52,684 bases of DNA from DATJMJ01 sp035503915 (GCA_035503915.1 DATJSU010000007.1:1-52684), one strand, 5' to 3'. Shown: positions 41,436 through 50,695, numbered from the stretch's first letter. Notes: a model not told the origin generated them from the sequence alone. Program-made: numbers and translations.

Positions 41436-41774
41436 CTAGCTCAGAAGCTTGTGGAACCTGGGGCAGAAGACGGCCACGGCTGCCGAGATGACCGCGCCCA
41501 GGTCTGCTGGCGGGAGCGCCACGCTGCCTTCGACAAGCGGCAACCGGTCGCCCACTTCCTCCACCGAGGCGCCAGACTCGAGGTCCTGACAGATCGCCTC
41601 GCCCAGGCTGAGCAGCTGAGTGCTCGTCCGGTAGCTCGAAATGTCCGGCGCCTGGCCGTAGACGGAGTTCAAGAACTCTTGGTCGGCGGCTCGTGAGGCG
41701 CCCGTGCCCCCACCGCCGCAGGACCCCAACAGCGCGACAGAGGCAGCGAGCACCACCGTTGCGCGCCACCGCAT
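41436..41774 (-). CDS. DUF732 lipoprotein
   Basis: An ATG at 41774 (a TTG one codon upstream is also possible) gives 112 aa. The signal peptide MRWRATVVLAASVALLGSCG ends in the lipobox LGSC. The mature part has the DUF732 pattern: FLNSVYGQAPDI, LLSLGEAICQDLESG, a central spacer and ISAAVAVFCPRF, with two conserved Cys that may form a disulphide. Members are small secreted or lipid-anchored proteins common in actinobacteria; their function is unknown. It is convergent with the FHA-like gene and divergent from the haemoglobin gene. Confidence 0.8.
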   Translation of the reverse strand: MRWRATVVLAASVALLGSCGGGGTGASRAADQEFLNSVYGQAPDISSYRTSTQLLSLGEAICQDLESGASVEEVGDRLPLVEGSVALPPADLGAVISAAVAVFCPRFHKLLS

Positions 41775-41831
41775 CAACGCGATCCTATGGGTGCCGGCGG
41801 CCCGCTAGATTGCTTCGAGTTGCCGGCGACC

Positions 41832-42188
41832 ATGTACGAACGTTTGGGCGGGATGAGCTTCTTCGAGGCCCTGACTGAAAAGTTTTACAGCCGAGTTGCG
41901 ACCGACGAGGTCCTCCGGCCGCTGTACCCCGAAGACCTCGAGCCGCCGAAGCGGCACCTCCGGCTGTTCCTTGCGCAGTTCTGGGGCGGCCCGCGCCTCT
42001 ACGACGAAGAGCGGGGAGCTCCCCGGATGCGCCTGCGCCACCTGGGCTTCGGGATCGGGGAAGCCGAAAGGGACCACTGGCTTGCCAACATGACCGCCGC
42101 CTTGGACGCCTGCCAGCCTGGCCCGCTCGAGCGAACGCAACTGCTCAGTTACTTCCAGTCTGTCGCCGACCATCTGGTGAACCGTTAG
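41832..42188 (+). CDS. glbO: Group II truncated haemoglobin (GlbO type)
   Basis: The ATG at 41832 gives 118 aa (MYERLGGMSFFEALTEKFYS). An upstream GTG at 41787 would add 15 residues. Family residues are recognisable: Tyr in KFYSRVA (B10 position), PEDLEPPKRHLRLFLAQFWG, the Trp in FWGGP, and the proximal His in MRLRHLGFGIG (F8), followed by ERDHWLANM. These proteins bind O2 and NO and are implicated in NO/O2 chemistry at the membrane in mycobacteria. The gene is transcribed away from the DUF732 gene and ahead of an alpha/beta hydrolase. Confidence 0.92.
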   Translation: MYERLGGMSFFEALTEKFYSRVATDEVLRPLYPEDLEPPKRHLRLFLAQFWGGPRLYDEERGAPRMRLRHLGFGIGEAERDHWLANMTAALDACQPGPLERTQLLSYFQSVADHLVNR

Positions 42189-42207
42189 CACGCCCGGTCT
42201 GCGTTCT

Positions 42208-43068
42208 TTGCGGTTATGGCACCGCCGCAGGTCCCCCGCTCTCGTCGCTGACGTGGGCGGGCCTGAGCTGTGCGGAGCGGAGGCAACGGTTGTCCTGCTC
42301 CACGGCCAACCTGGCACGGCAGCGGATTGGTCCGCCGTTGCTGAGGACCTTGCGAGCGACTACCAGGTCGTTGTCCCTGACAGGCTCGGCTACGGTCGTA
42401 CGGGCGGGAGGGCGGCCGGGTTTTCCGCCAACGCACTCGCCGTCGCGCGGCTCCTCGGACGTCTCGGGACAGGGCGCGCGCTGGTAGTCGGGCACAGCTG
42501 GGCTGGAGGAGTCGCCCTCGCGCTGGCGCTCGACTTCCCAGACCGGGTGGCCGGGCTGGGCCTTGTCGCCTCGGTGGCGCCCGGTGAGCCGCTTTCGAGG
42601 GTGGACCGCTTGCTCGCAAAGCCAGCCGTCGGGACAGCCCTTGCGGCGGCAGCTCTGACGGCCGCTGAGCCGCTGCTCAGTTCGCGTCCGGCGCTCGCCG
42701 TCGCCGAGCGGCGTTCGAGCAGCAGGCGAGAAGCCTTGACACCCCTTGCTTCTGCTTGGCACCGCCCCGCGACCTGGAACAGTTTTGCGATCGAGCAACG
42801 GGCCCTCCTCCGCGAGCTCCCCCTTCTCGGGCCACGCCTGCCCACTCTCCAGCTGCCAACGCTCGTCCTGGTCGGCACGTCGGACCGCGTGGTGGGCACG
42901 GCCGCTGGCAACAGGTTGGCCGCGGCCATCTCAGGGGCATCCTTGGAGTTTGTGCCAGGTGGCGGCCACCTGCTGCCCCAGCTGGAGCCTGAGGTGGTGG
43001 CGGAGGCGTTGCGGCGGCTCGCTTGTCGTGCATTGGCCGGCCAGGCCCCCACCGCTGGCGCTGGCTAA
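42208..43068 (+). CDS. Alpha/beta-hydrolase fold protein
   Basis: A TTG start gives 286 aa. The fold motifs are in order: VVLLHGQPGTAADW (oxyanion HG), VVPDRLGYGRTGG, the nucleophile elbow ALVVGHSWAGGVALALALDF (Ser in GHSWAG), LVLVGTSDRVVGTAAGN (acid Asp) and PGGGHLLPQLEPEVVAEALR (His). It is cytoplasmic and has no signal peptide. The substrate is unknown; epoxide hydrolase, haloalkane dehalogenase and lipase-like options remain open. It lies 19 nt after the haemoglobin gene and overlaps the convergent ftsX stop by a few bases (43065-43068). Confidence 0.88.
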   Translation: MRLWHRRRSPALVADVGGPELCGAEATVVLLHGQPGTAADWSAVAEDLASDYQVVVPDRLGYGRTGGRAAGFSANALAVARLLGRLGTGRALVVGHSWAGGVALALALDFPDRVAGLGLVASVAPGEPLSRVDRLLAKPAVGTALAAAALTAAEPLLSSRPALAVAERRSSSRREALTPLASAWHRPATWNSFAIEQRALLRELPLLGPRLPTLQLPTLVLVGTSDRVVGTAAGNRLAAAISGASLEFVPGGGHLLPQLEPEVVAEALRRLACRALAGQAPTAGAG

Positions 43069-43958
43069 ACGGAAAGAAAGCGCCTGACCGCGAAGCCTGA
43101 GCCGAGGGCGCCGACAAGTACTCCGACCGCCACGATGAACGTCCCGGTGAGCACCGCCGCATGGGAGCTCACGTCGAGTGGGACGTTGACGAAGTACGGG
43201 TTTGTACCGGTGAAAGAAGCGAGCGTGTTGCGGGTGGCGTAGGTCACGGCGAACGCGATCCCCGCGCCGACGAGCCCCTCCACAAGCCCCTCAAGCATGA
43301 AGGGCACCCTGATAAACCAGTTCGTGGCACCCACGAGCTTCATCACGGCGACCTCTCGCCGACGGGCAAAGATGGCGAGCTGGATGGTGTTGACGACGAG
43401 GGCGATCGCCCCGAGCATGACGCCGCCAGCGACGACAAGAGCTACCGCACGGAGCGCGGCGAAATGCGCCAGCTCGTCGCGTATCTCCTGGCCGAGGTAG
43501 CTCACTTGGAGGACCCCGGGCTGGCCTCCGATCTGCGAGGCGAGCGGGCCAATGTCCTGGGCTTTGGCAGGGATACACCCAAACGACGAGGGCATGAGGC
43601 TTGGCTTCATGACTTTGACCATGTCCGGCTCAGAGCGGAAGATCAGCTTGAACTGCTCAAAAGCCTGCGTCTTGGTGGTGTAGCTGCAGCTTTGGATCTG
43701 TGCCGGCACCATCGAGGTGAGCTCCTGGCGCATGCCGGCGATCTCCTGGTCGCTCGCCTTGGGGTTCATAAAAACGATGAACTGGACGCCGTGCTGGTAC
43801 TGGACAGTGGCCGTATTGACCGCCTGGCGCATGATGAGCACGCCGCCGAGTGCCGTCAGCGAGACGCCCATGGTGATGATTGCCGCGACGGTCATCACGA
43901 TGTTGCGGACCAGGTTGCTGCCGGTCTCGCGAAGGACGTAGGGGCTCGGGATCTCCAT
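43065..43958 (-). CDS. ftsX: Cell-division protein FtsX
   Basis: The 297-aa membrane protein has the FtsX layout. A cytoplasmic N-terminus (YVLRETGSNLVRN) is followed by helix 1 (IVMTVAAIITMGVSLTALGG), an extracellular domain of ~130 residues (VQFIVFMNPKASDQEIAGMR onward) and three C-terminal helices (ALVVAGGVMLGAIALVVNTI; LVGAGIAFAVTYAT; AVLTGTFIVAVGVLVGALGS). The motif RRREVAVMKLVGATNWFIR is typical. With FtsE it controls peptidoglycan hydrolases such as RipC/NlpC types through its outer loop. It starts 6 nt after the ftsE stop. Confidence 0.93.
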   Translation of the reverse strand: MEIPSPYVLRETGSNLVRNIVMTVAAIITMGVSLTALGGVLIMRQAVNTATVQYQHGVQFIVFMNPKASDQEIAGMRQELTSMVPAQIQSCSYTTKTQAFEQFKLIFRSEPDMVKVMKPSLMPSSFGCIPAKAQDIGPLASQIGGQPGVLQVSYLGQEIRDELAHFAALRAVALVVAGGVMLGAIALVVNTIQLAIFARRREVAVMKLVGATNWFIRVPFMLEGLVEGLVGAGIAFAVTYATRNTLASFTGTNPYFVNVPLDVSSHAAVLTGTFIVAVGVLVGALGSGFAVRRFLSV

Positions 43959-43964
43959 GCTTGG

Positions 43965-44654
43965 CTAGGCGTCCACCATGCCGTAAACGCCGCGCGCCTG
44001 GTCTCTCACGACTGACCCGTGGTCGAGCTCGATGACGCGCTTGCGCATCGCGTCGACGACGTCGTGCTGGTGGGTCGCCATTACAACGGTGGTCCCGTAC
44101 TGGTTGATCCTCTCGAGGAGGCGCATGATGCCTGCTGTCGTCGCTGGGTCCAGGTTGCCGGTTGGCTCGTCTGCCAAAAGGATGAGAGGCCTGTTCACAA
44201 ATGCCCGCGCGACCGCCACCCGCTGCTGCTCACCGCCGGAGAGCTCATTTGGCCGTCTCTCTATTTTTTGCCCGAGACCGACGAGCTCGAGGATCTGGGG
44301 GACTTGGGTCTTCACGAAGTGGCGCGAGCGCCCGATGACCTCGAGAGCGAAAGCCACGTTCTCGTAGACCGTCTTCTCGGGCAACAGCCTGTAGTCCTGA
44401 AAGATGCAGCCGATGTTGCGGCGCAAGTAGGGGACCTTCCAGGGCGCAAGGGCGCCGACCTCCTTGCCGGCAACCCAGATCTCGCCCGAATCGGCCCGCT
44501 CTTCTTTCGTCACGAGGCGCAGGAAGGTCGTCTTGCCCGAGCCCGAGGGCCCGACGATAAAGACGAACTCCCCGCGGCGGATATCGACGGTCACTTCGCT
44601 GAGCGCGACGACACCACCCTTGTAAGTCTTTTGGACATGGTCGAAACGGATCAT
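43965..44654 (-). CDS. ftsE: Cell-division ATP-binding protein FtsE
   Basis: The ATG at 44654 gives 229 aa with the standard FtsE start (MIRFDHVQKTYKGGVVALSE). A longer in-frame start at 44720 adds an untypical Arg-rich extension. The Walker A is GPSGSGKTTFLRLV, the Q-loop is in IGCIFQDYRLLPEKTVYENV, the signature is LSGGEQQRVAVARAFVNRP, Walker B is LILLADEPTGNLD and the switch His is in VVMATHQHDVV. It energises FtsX at the divisome. The next gene, ftsX, follows in an operon. Confidence 0.95.
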   Translation of the reverse strand: MIRFDHVQKTYKGGVVALSEVTVDIRRGEFVFIVGPSGSGKTTFLRLVTKEERADSGEIWVAGKEVGALAPWKVPYLRRNIGCIFQDYRLLPEKTVYENVAFALEVIGRSRHFVKTQVPQILELVGLGQKIERRPNELSGGEQQRVAVARAFVNRPLILLADEPTGNLDPATTAGIMRLLERINQYGTTVVMATHQHDVVDAMRKRVIELDHGSVVRDQARGVYGMVDA

Positions 44655-44738
44655 ACGAAGGGTGGCTCTCTGCCGCCGACGGCTACCCACGCGCCGGGCA
44701 CCCACAAAGCATAGCTCCACGAGCTGCCGCGACCCTGC

Positions 44739-45956
44739 CTATCGGTTATCGGGGCTCCTCCCTGCCAAGACCTCGTCGTACACCTGGGCCGTCTTCGCGG
44801 CGACGGCAGCCCAGGTGAACTCGGCCAGCGCCCGCTCGCGCCCGGCCTTGCCGAGCTTTCGAGCGAGCTCCGGTGAAGCCAGGAGCTCGTTGACGCGTTG
44901 CGCCACCGACGCTGAAAAGGCGCCGGGGTCCGCGGGGGACCCGAACGCGTCACCGCTCGGGGCGTAAGGCACCAGGTAGCCCGTAACCCCGTCGATCACT
45001 ATTTCGGGGATCCCGCCCACGGCGCTCGCCACCACGGGGGTGGCACAAGACATGGCTTCCACGTTGATCAAGCCGAACGGCTCGTACACCGAAGGGCAGA
45101 CGAAGACCGCCGCATGGCTCATGAGCTGGACCAGCTCGTGCCTCGGGAGCATCTCTTCGCTCCAGACCACCCCCTCGCGAAGAGATGCCAGCTCTGCCAC
45201 TTGGGCGCGCACCTCCCGCTCGAGCTCGGGAGTGTCAGGGGCGCCTGCACAAAAGACCACCTGCACGCCGGGCGAGAACTCCTTGGCCGCCTCCAAGAGG
45301 TACGTGATCCCTTTTTGCCTTGTGATGCGCCCGACGAACAAGACGTAAGCGCCGGCCGGGTCGACGCCGAGGCGGGTCGGGCCTTCGACGCCCGGGTCAG
45401 GGAAGAACTCCTGGGCATCGATCCCGTTGTGAACGACTTTCACCTTCGAAGCGGGGACCTGGGGGTACACGCGGAGCACGTCTTCGGCCATTGCCGCAGA
45501 CACCGCGATAATCGCGTCGGCGTGCTCGGCCGCGTCCCGCTCGACCCACGACGAGAGCAGGTAACCCGGCCCGAGCTGCTCGCGCTTCCAAGGCCGGAGG
45601 GGCTCGAGGCTGTGCGAAGTCATTACGTGAGGGATGCCGTAGAGGACCTGCGCCAAGCGGCCCCCAAAATTGGCGTACCAGGTGTGGCTGTGCACGAGGT
45701 CGGCACCCTCAACTTCTTGCGCCATGCGCAAGTCCACTGACAGTGCTCGCAGCGCGGCATCCTTGCCGTCCCGGTCAAGTGCCTCCCAGGGCTCGTAGCT
45801 CGCGCGCACATAGGGGCTCGCCCGCGGCTTGCCGAAGCAGTAAACGCCGAGGTCGACGAGCTTTGCCAGTTCGCGGCTCAGGTACTCGACGTGGACGCCG
45901 GCACCTCCGTAGATCTCAGGTGGGTATTCGCGGGTGAGCAGCGCTACGCGCGTCAC
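44739..45956 (-). CDS. glgM: Actinobacterial glycogen synthase / maltose-1-phosphate synthase (GlgM)
   Basis: This 405-aa GT4-family glycosyltransferase starts RVALLTREYPPEIYGGAGVH and ends with the GT-B nucleotide-binding region. Key parts are DLVHSHTWYANFGGRLAQVL, PHVMTSHSLEPLRPWKREQL, VKVVHNGIDAQEFFPDPG, VLFVGRITRQKGITYLLEAA and FVCPSVYEPFGLINVEAMSC. This is the actinobacterial glgA type (glgA_Coryne), which in mycobacteria forms maltose-1-phosphate from ADP-glucose and glucose-1-phosphate. It overlaps glgC by ATGA (45953-45956), consistent with the shared substrate. Whether it makes maltose-1-phosphate or extends glycogen here is inferred from the family. Confidence 0.9.
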   Translation of the reverse strand: MTRVALLTREYPPEIYGGAGVHVEYLSRELAKLVDLGVYCFGKPRASPYVRASYEPWEALDRDGKDAALRALSVDLRMAQEVEGADLVHSHTWYANFGGRLAQVLYGIPHVMTSHSLEPLRPWKREQLGPGYLLSSWVERDAAEHADAIIAVSAAMAEDVLRVYPQVPASKVKVVHNGIDAQEFFPDPGVEGPTRLGVDPAGAYVLFVGRITRQKGITYLLEAAKEFSPGVQVVFCAGAPDTPELEREVRAQVAELASLREGVVWSEEMLPRHELVQLMSHAAVFVCPSVYEPFGLINVEAMSCATPVVASAVGGIPEIVIDGVTGYLVPYAPSGDAFGSPADPGAFSASVAQRVNELLASPELARKLGKAGRERALAEFTWAAVAAKTAQVYDEVLAGRSPDNR

Positions 45957-47179
45957 CCGACCACCTTTTCGCCCTTGCCGATCACCACGACACCTCGAGC
46001 GGAGATCGTGAAGTGGCTCGCGTCGATCTCGGGCTCGGTACCGACCCGGGCGCCGGCCCCGATAACGACGTTTTTGTCGATGATGGCGCTCTTGACGACC
46101 GCACCTTCGCCGACAATGACGTTGTCCATTATCACTGAGTCTTCAACGAGCGCCCCGTTTTCGACTAAAACTCGGGGCGAAATGACCGAGTGCCGCACCG
46201 TCCCACCAGAAATGATCGAGCCTGCCGAAACAATCGAATTAACAGCCATCCCTATGCGCCCTGGCTCTTCGAAAACGAACTTGGCCGGCGGGGATTGGGG
46301 CGCGTTCGTAAATATTGGCCAATCGGTGTTGTACAAGTTGAAAATCGGTTGCACCGCCACGAGGTCCATGCTCGCGTCGTAGTACGCGTCCAGCGTGCCG
46401 ACGTCGCGCCAGTAGCCACGCTCGAGATCAGTGCAGCCCGGTACGATATTGCTGTAGAAATCGTAGAAATGCGCTTCTCCGTGCTCGACGAAATGGGGCA
46501 CGATGTCGCCGCCCATGTCGTGGCGGCTGTTGGAGTCCTGGGCGTCCTCCCTGAGAGCGTCGACGAGCGCGTCAGCGGTGAAAATGTAATTGCCCATGGA
46601 AGCAAAAAGGTGGTGGCGACCGGCCGCCAGTGCCAACGGGTCGGAGGGCTTTTCGATGAACCGGTCGATGAGCGTGCCCTCGCCTGGTTCGATGATGCCA
46701 AAGCCGCCCGCCTCCGCTGCCGGCACTCGTATCGCTGCCACCGTCGCCGCAGCACCTGTCTCCATGTGCTGAGCAAGCATCTGGCGCGGGTCCATACGGT
46801 AGATGTGGTCCGCACCAAAAACCAACAGGTACTCGGGTTGCTCGTCGCCCACTATGTTGAGGTTTTGGTAAATGGCGTCGGCGGAGCCGGAGAACCACCA
46901 GGGCCCGCGGCGCATCTGTGCCGGGACAGGGGTGACGTAATTGCCGAGCAACGTGGAGAGCCTCCAGGTCCGGCTGATGTGCAAGTCGAGGCTGTGGCTC
47001 TTGTACTGGGTGAGGACGACGACGCGGAGCAGGCCCGCGTTGGCGAGGTTCGACAAAGCAAAATCGATGAGCCGGTAGTGGCCCCCGAAGGGGACGGCGG
47101 GTTTGGCCCGGTCCAGAGTGAGCGGCAAAAGCCTCTTGCCCTCCCCGCCGGCCAAGACGATCGAAAGCACTCGGGCCAC
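45953..47179 (-). CDS. glgC: Glucose-1-phosphate adenylyltransferase GlgC
   Basis: A GTG start gives 408 aa. The nucleotidyltransferase domain opens VLSIVLAGGEGKRLLPLTLD with RAKPAVPFGGHYRLIDFALS. Further markers are WWFSGSADAIYQNLNIV, DEQPEYLLVFGADHIYRMD, FIEKPSDP and YWRDVGTLDAYYDAS. The C-terminal left-handed beta-helix repeats (RHSVISPRVLVENGALVEDS, VIVGEGAVVKSAIIDKN) follow. It makes ADP-glucose from ATP and glucose-1-phosphate, the committed step of glycogen and maltose-1-phosphate synthesis. It overlaps glgM by 4 nt. Confidence 0.96.
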   Translation of the reverse strand: MARVLSIVLAGGEGKRLLPLTLDRAKPAVPFGGHYRLIDFALSNLANAGLLRVVVLTQYKSHSLDLHISRTWRLSTLLGNYVTPVPAQMRRGPWWFSGSADAIYQNLNIVGDEQPEYLLVFGADHIYRMDPRQMLAQHMETGAAATVAAIRVPAAEAGGFGIIEPGEGTLIDRFIEKPSDPLALAAGRHHLFASMGNYIFTADALVDALREDAQDSNSRHDMGGDIVPHFVEHGEAHFYDFYSNIVPGCTDLERGYWRDVGTLDAYYDASMDLVAVQPIFNLYNTDWPIFTNAPQSPPAKFVFEEPGRIGMAVNSIVSAGSIISGGTVRHSVISPRVLVENGALVEDSVIMDNVIVGEGAVVKSAIIDKNVVIGAGARVGTEPEIDASHFTISARGVVVIGKGEKVVG

Positions 47180-47213
47180 GTCGCTACGCTACTGCTGCTG
47201 GAGAGTGCCGGGC

Positions 47214-47237
47214 CGTTTGGAGATGAGCAGCCAAACG
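47214..47237 (-). terminator. Small hairpin between qcrB and glgC
   Basis: CGTTTGG (47214-47220) and CCAAACG (47231-47237) form a 7-bp stem with a 10-nt loop in the 95-bp gap separating qcrB from glgC. No U-run is visible. Confidence 0.35.
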
Positions 47238-47274
47238 CGGTGGCGGCCTCGCCGCTGGAGCGGCCTGGCCCTCG

Positions 47275-48831
47275 TCAGCCCTCCACGTGCGAGCCCTCAA
47301 GGCCTCCGTCGGTCTCGACGCCCTCGAGGGGCGCCTCTTCGCCGTGCCCGTTCCCCCTGTGGCCATTGCCGCCCCCGTGGCCGTCCTCACCGAGCGGGCC
47401 TTCCTCGGGGCCATGGGGAGCACCCAGGGTGTGGAAACCCCCGCGCGCGTCGCGGACGATGATGCCACCGACTGGGCGCTGGATCGGGTGCGCATTTTGG
47501 CGCTGGAGCGCGAGGCAGGCCTCGTAGGCGATGACGAAACCGATCACCGGGCCGACGAACGAGCCGTACTGAAGTATCTCGATAAGCAGCTCAAAGGAGA
47601 TCTGCAAGCCGTTACCGATGACGTCGGTGGCACTAGCAAGGGTCAGGTCGGCGAAAAAGACCAGCCCGCCAACCCCTATCGCGGTCCGCAAAGGCTTGTC
47701 GCGTGGGCGGTCGAGGAGGTTGTGCTCCCCGTAGTCGCCAAAAAGCTTCTTGTCGATCCAAGGCCAGGCGTAAATGATCGTGAAAACGATGCCCGGCAGG
47801 AGCAGTCCCGGGAAGAACGAGTTCGCTATCTCGTGGCCAAAGCTGCGGAACTCCCAGTGCGGCCACAGCCGCAGGGCCCCGTCCAGCCAGCCGACGTACC
47901 AGTCGGGCTGGGTCCCGGCGCTCGCCCGAGCGGGCTCGAACGGCCCGTAGATCCAGATCGGGTTGATCTGGATGAGGCCACCCATGCCAAGGATGACGGC
48001 GGCACAGAAGACCAGCAACGCCGTCGACTTGACCGTGTACTGGGGCCAAAGCCGGCTCCCGACAATGTTGTGCTCGGTCTTTCCTGGCCCCGGGAAGTCG
48101 GTGTGCTTTTGGCGCCACAAGATCGCCAGGTGGGCACCAAGCAGCAACGCCAACAGCGCCGGGAAGAGGAACTCGTGGATGACAAAAAGCCGCTGGAGGA
48201 AATCGCCCGAGCCCGGGAAGGCGCCTCCCCAAAGGTCGAACGCGACCCAAGTGCCGACGAAGGGTATCGACTGGATGATCGAGAACACCACCCGCAGGCC
48301 CGAGCCCGAGAGGAGGTCGTCAGGGAGCGAGTAGCCCGAAAAACCTTCCAACATCGCTGTCAGCAGGAGCGTGACGCCGAGGACCCAGTTCACTTCTCGA
48401 GGGCGGCGGAACGCACCCGTAAAGAAAATACGGCCCATGTGGAAAGCGATCGCCGCGAGGAAAATATTGGCCGCCCAGTGGTGCGCTTGGCGCATCAGCA
48501 AGCCCGCGCGGACACTGAAAGAGAGGTTGATCACCGACTGGTAGGCCTCAGTCATCGTCTGGCCGTCAAGGGGCCTGTAGGGGCCGTGGTAGATGACCGG
48601 GGTGCTCGAAGGCACATAGAAGAGCGCCAGGTAGATGCCGGTCGCGATCAGGATCACGAAGGTGTACATGGCGATCTCGCCGACCATGAACGACCAGTGG
48701 TCGGGGAAGATCTTGTCCATGGCTGAGCGAAGCCACTTGGAGCTCCCCAGCCGGTCATCGACCCAGTCGAGGGCTTTTTCCTGGCGCGCCGCTCTTTTAC
48801 GCGCAGCCGAGCGCTCGGCGACCGTGCTCAC
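47275..48831 (-). CDS. qcrB: Cytochrome bc1 complex cytochrome b subunit QcrB
   Basis: The 518-aa integral membrane protein starts at a GTG directly abutting the qcrA stop. The heme-ligand region is in RQAHHWAANIFLAAIAFHMG (first pair), with the second pair in FVIHEFLFPALLALLLGAHL. The quinol-oxidation site reads PDWYVGW, the actinobacterial form of PEWY. Eight-plus membrane helices are visible, then a cytoplasmic Gly/Glu-rich tail that is longer than in mitochondria. It transfers electrons from menaquinol to the Rieske and diheme cytochrome c subunits in the bc1-aa3 supercomplex. Confidence 0.95.
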   Translation of the reverse strand: MSTVAERSAARKRAARQEKALDWVDDRLGSSKWLRSAMDKIFPDHWSFMVGEIAMYTFVILIATGIYLALFYVPSSTPVIYHGPYRPLDGQTMTEAYQSVINLSFSVRAGLLMRQAHHWAANIFLAAIAFHMGRIFFTGAFRRPREVNWVLGVTLLLTAMLEGFSGYSLPDDLLSGSGLRVVFSIIQSIPFVGTWVAFDLWGGAFPGSGDFLQRLFVIHEFLFPALLALLLGAHLAILWRQKHTDFPGPGKTEHNIVGSRLWPQYTVKSTALLVFCAAVILGMGGLIQINPIWIYGPFEPARASAGTQPDWYVGWLDGALRLWPHWEFRSFGHEIANSFFPGLLLPGIVFTIIYAWPWIDKKLFGDYGEHNLLDRPRDKPLRTAIGVGGLVFFADLTLASATDVIGNGLQISFELLIEILQYGSFVGPVIGFVIAYEACLALQRQNAHPIQRPVGGIIVRDARGGFHTLGAPHGPEEGPLGEDGHGGGNGHRGNGHGEEAPLEGVETDGGLEGSHVEG

Positions 48832-49830
48832 TCAGTCGCCCGCCCTGTTCCAGAACCCCGGGCCCACAGGCTCTATGAAATCGCTCCTCGCGAACAGCAA
48901 CCCGTCGGGGCGCACACCGAGCGGGAGCTGCGGGAGCGGCCTTGGCGCCGGGCCAAAGACTGGCTTGGCGTCCTGGAGGATGTTGAACGTGGACTGGTGG
49001 CAGGGACAGATCAGCTGCATCGAGAGGACGTTGAACAAGCTCACGGCGCAGCCGGCGTGGGTGCAGATCTTCGAGAAGCAGACGAGGCCGTTCGCGCCCG
49101 AAATGACCTCGAAGGTCGCTTGGCCCTCTCGCGGCTGGATCTGGTCGCCACCGACATTGATGAGGACGGCGGGCGCGTTGGCGCTGTCGGTGAAACCTTG
49201 TGGGAAGACGGTGAGGATGCCGTCGACCATGACGTCGCTCACGCTGACTGGGCGCCCGTCCTGGTCGACCAGGAGCGCCCCGGAGTACCAGTCGGTGTGG
49301 TAAAGAGCCCGGTCGGGGCGTGCGCCGAGGGAGGCGAGGGGCCACAGCAAGGCGACGCCAAAAATGCCGCCCACCGGCGCGAGCACCTTCTTCAGGAGGA
49401 AACCACGGCGCGTGAGGACGGCATCGGTGCCTCGAGACAGCGACTCGACGACCGCGGCGCGCTCTTCGAGCTCGGACGTGTGATGGCCCCGGCTCGCCGT
49501 TATGTCCTGGCCGGGAAGAAGCAAACGAGCCCAAATGACCATGCCGGTAGCCAAGCAGCCAAGGGCGAGGGCAAAACACAGGCCCTCGAGCTGGGCCTGT
49601 CCGCCCGTCCAGTAGATGACCATAAGGCCGATCCCGCAAACGCCGGTTATAGACCAGAGGAAAGCGATGAAGTACTCGGCTCGCCTTGCTTTCCAGGGGT
49701 CGTCGCGAAGGGGGTACCACGTCTCGTCCTGTGTGGGTGGGACGTCGTCGGGCCAGGGCGTCCCCGCCCCGGCACCATCTTCTGGCCCATGTGTACCCGT
49801 GAATACACGGGGGAACTTCGTTGCCGTCAT
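48832..49830 (-). CDS. qcrA: Rieske iron-sulphur subunit QcrA
   Basis: The 332-aa protein has two to three N-terminal membrane helices (EYFIAFLWSITGVCGIGLMV; LCFALALGCLATGMVIWARL; and the LAPVGGIFGVALLWPLAS region) as in actinobacterial QcrA, and then the Rieske domain. The [2Fe-2S] ligands are visible in CTHAGCAVS and CPCHQSTFN (Cys-His, Cys-His pairs). It accepts electrons at QcrB's quinol site and passes them to QcrC. It sits in the qcrC-qcrA-qcrB order, 4 nt after the qcrC stop. Confidence 0.95.
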   Translation of the reverse strand: MTATKFPRVFTGTHGPEDGAGAGTPWPDDVPPTQDETWYPLRDDPWKARRAEYFIAFLWSITGVCGIGLMVIYWTGGQAQLEGLCFALALGCLATGMVIWARLLLPGQDITASRGHHTSELEERAAVVESLSRGTDAVLTRRGFLLKKVLAPVGGIFGVALLWPLASLGARPDRALYHTDWYSGALLVDQDGRPVSVSDVMVDGILTVFPQGFTDSANAPAVLINVGGDQIQPREGQATFEVISGANGLVCFSKICTHAGCAVSLFNVLSMQLICPCHQSTFNILQDAKPVFGPAPRPLPQLPLGVRPDGLLFARSDFIEPVGPGFWNRAGD

Positions 49831-49834
49831 TGCA

Positions 49835-50695
49835 TCACCCGCGGTTGCCGATCAGCCGGATTATCACCAACAAGATCCCGAGCCCGAAGATGATGCCGAC
49901 AAAGCCTTCGGGGACCGGGCCAAAGTGGGCGATCCCGAGCCCTCCCGGGTCGGGCTGGCTCGTAATGTCGTGAAGATAGTCAGCGATGGCCGAAACCTGT
50001 TGGTCGCTCAGCTGTCCCGGCCCGAAGGTGGGCATGGGGCGAGGCCCGACCCTGATCGCCTCGGCGATCTCGGTTTCGGTTGCCGAGCGAAGGCTCGGGA
50101 CGATGTAACCGTGGCTCAACAGCCCGCCGCTGCCCGAAGCATCATGGCACTGGGCGCAGTTCATCATGTACAGCTCGTTGCCCTCCGACAGCGTCGGGCA
50201 ATTGGCAGTTTCCGTGGTGCACGCGGGTGTTGTGACGGGGATGCCCGGCCCGGGAGTGCCGTGCTGGACGTCGAGCGCGCTGACATAAGCAACAATCTCA
50301 GCGATCTGGGCCTTGTTGAAGTAGGGGTTGTGGCTCTGAGGCTCCAGGTTGGGTGAGGCGAGAGGCATCCGGCCGCTCGAGAGGAAAAAGTCCACCGCAG
50401 CCGCGCCCACATCGAGCAGCTCGGGCCCCTTGGAGCCGACGCCGCCGATGCCATGGCAGGAAGAGCAGTGCGCGTCATAAAGCTGCTCGCCCGCTTGGAT
50501 AACCAACGGCTCCGTGCTGACAGGCTGGGTAGCCGCCGCGGCCGGCGAAACTGCCTTGCTCGGCGCAGGACCTGCCCAGGCCGTGATCCCGAAAAATATC
50601 GTCGCTACGCCGACAAGTGCCAACGGCCCAGCCAGGAGCGCGCGGCGACGAGGTGAGACGAGGAGCTTGCGCGGGCCCGGCGAGGGTTTGTTCAT
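49835..50695 (-). CDS. qcrC: Diheme cytochrome c subunit QcrC
   Basis: The 286-aa protein has an N-terminal membrane anchor (ALLAGPLALVGVATIFFGIT), two CxxCH heme c motifs (CSSCHGIGG near residue 77 and CAQCHDASG near 180) and a C-terminal helix (FVGIIFGLGILLVIIRLIGN). The two heme domains and two anchors are the hallmark of actinobacterial QcrC (cytochrome cc), which passes electrons directly to cytochrome oxidase without soluble cytochrome c. It starts 1 nt from the ctaE stop. Confidence 0.94.
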   Translation of the reverse strand: MNKPSPGPRKLLVSPRRRALLAGPLALVGVATIFFGITAWAGPAPSKAVSPAAAATQPVSTEPLVIQAGEQLYDAHCSSCHGIGGVGSKGPELLDVGAAAVDFFLSSGRMPLASPNLEPQSHNPYFNKAQIAEIVAYVSALDVQHGTPGPGIPVTTPACTTETANCPTLSEGNELYMMNCAQCHDASGSGGLLSHGYIVPSLRSATETEIAEAIRVGPRPMPTFGPGQLSDQQVSAIADYLHDITSQPDPGGLGIAHFGPVPEGFVGIIFGLGILLVIIRLIGNRG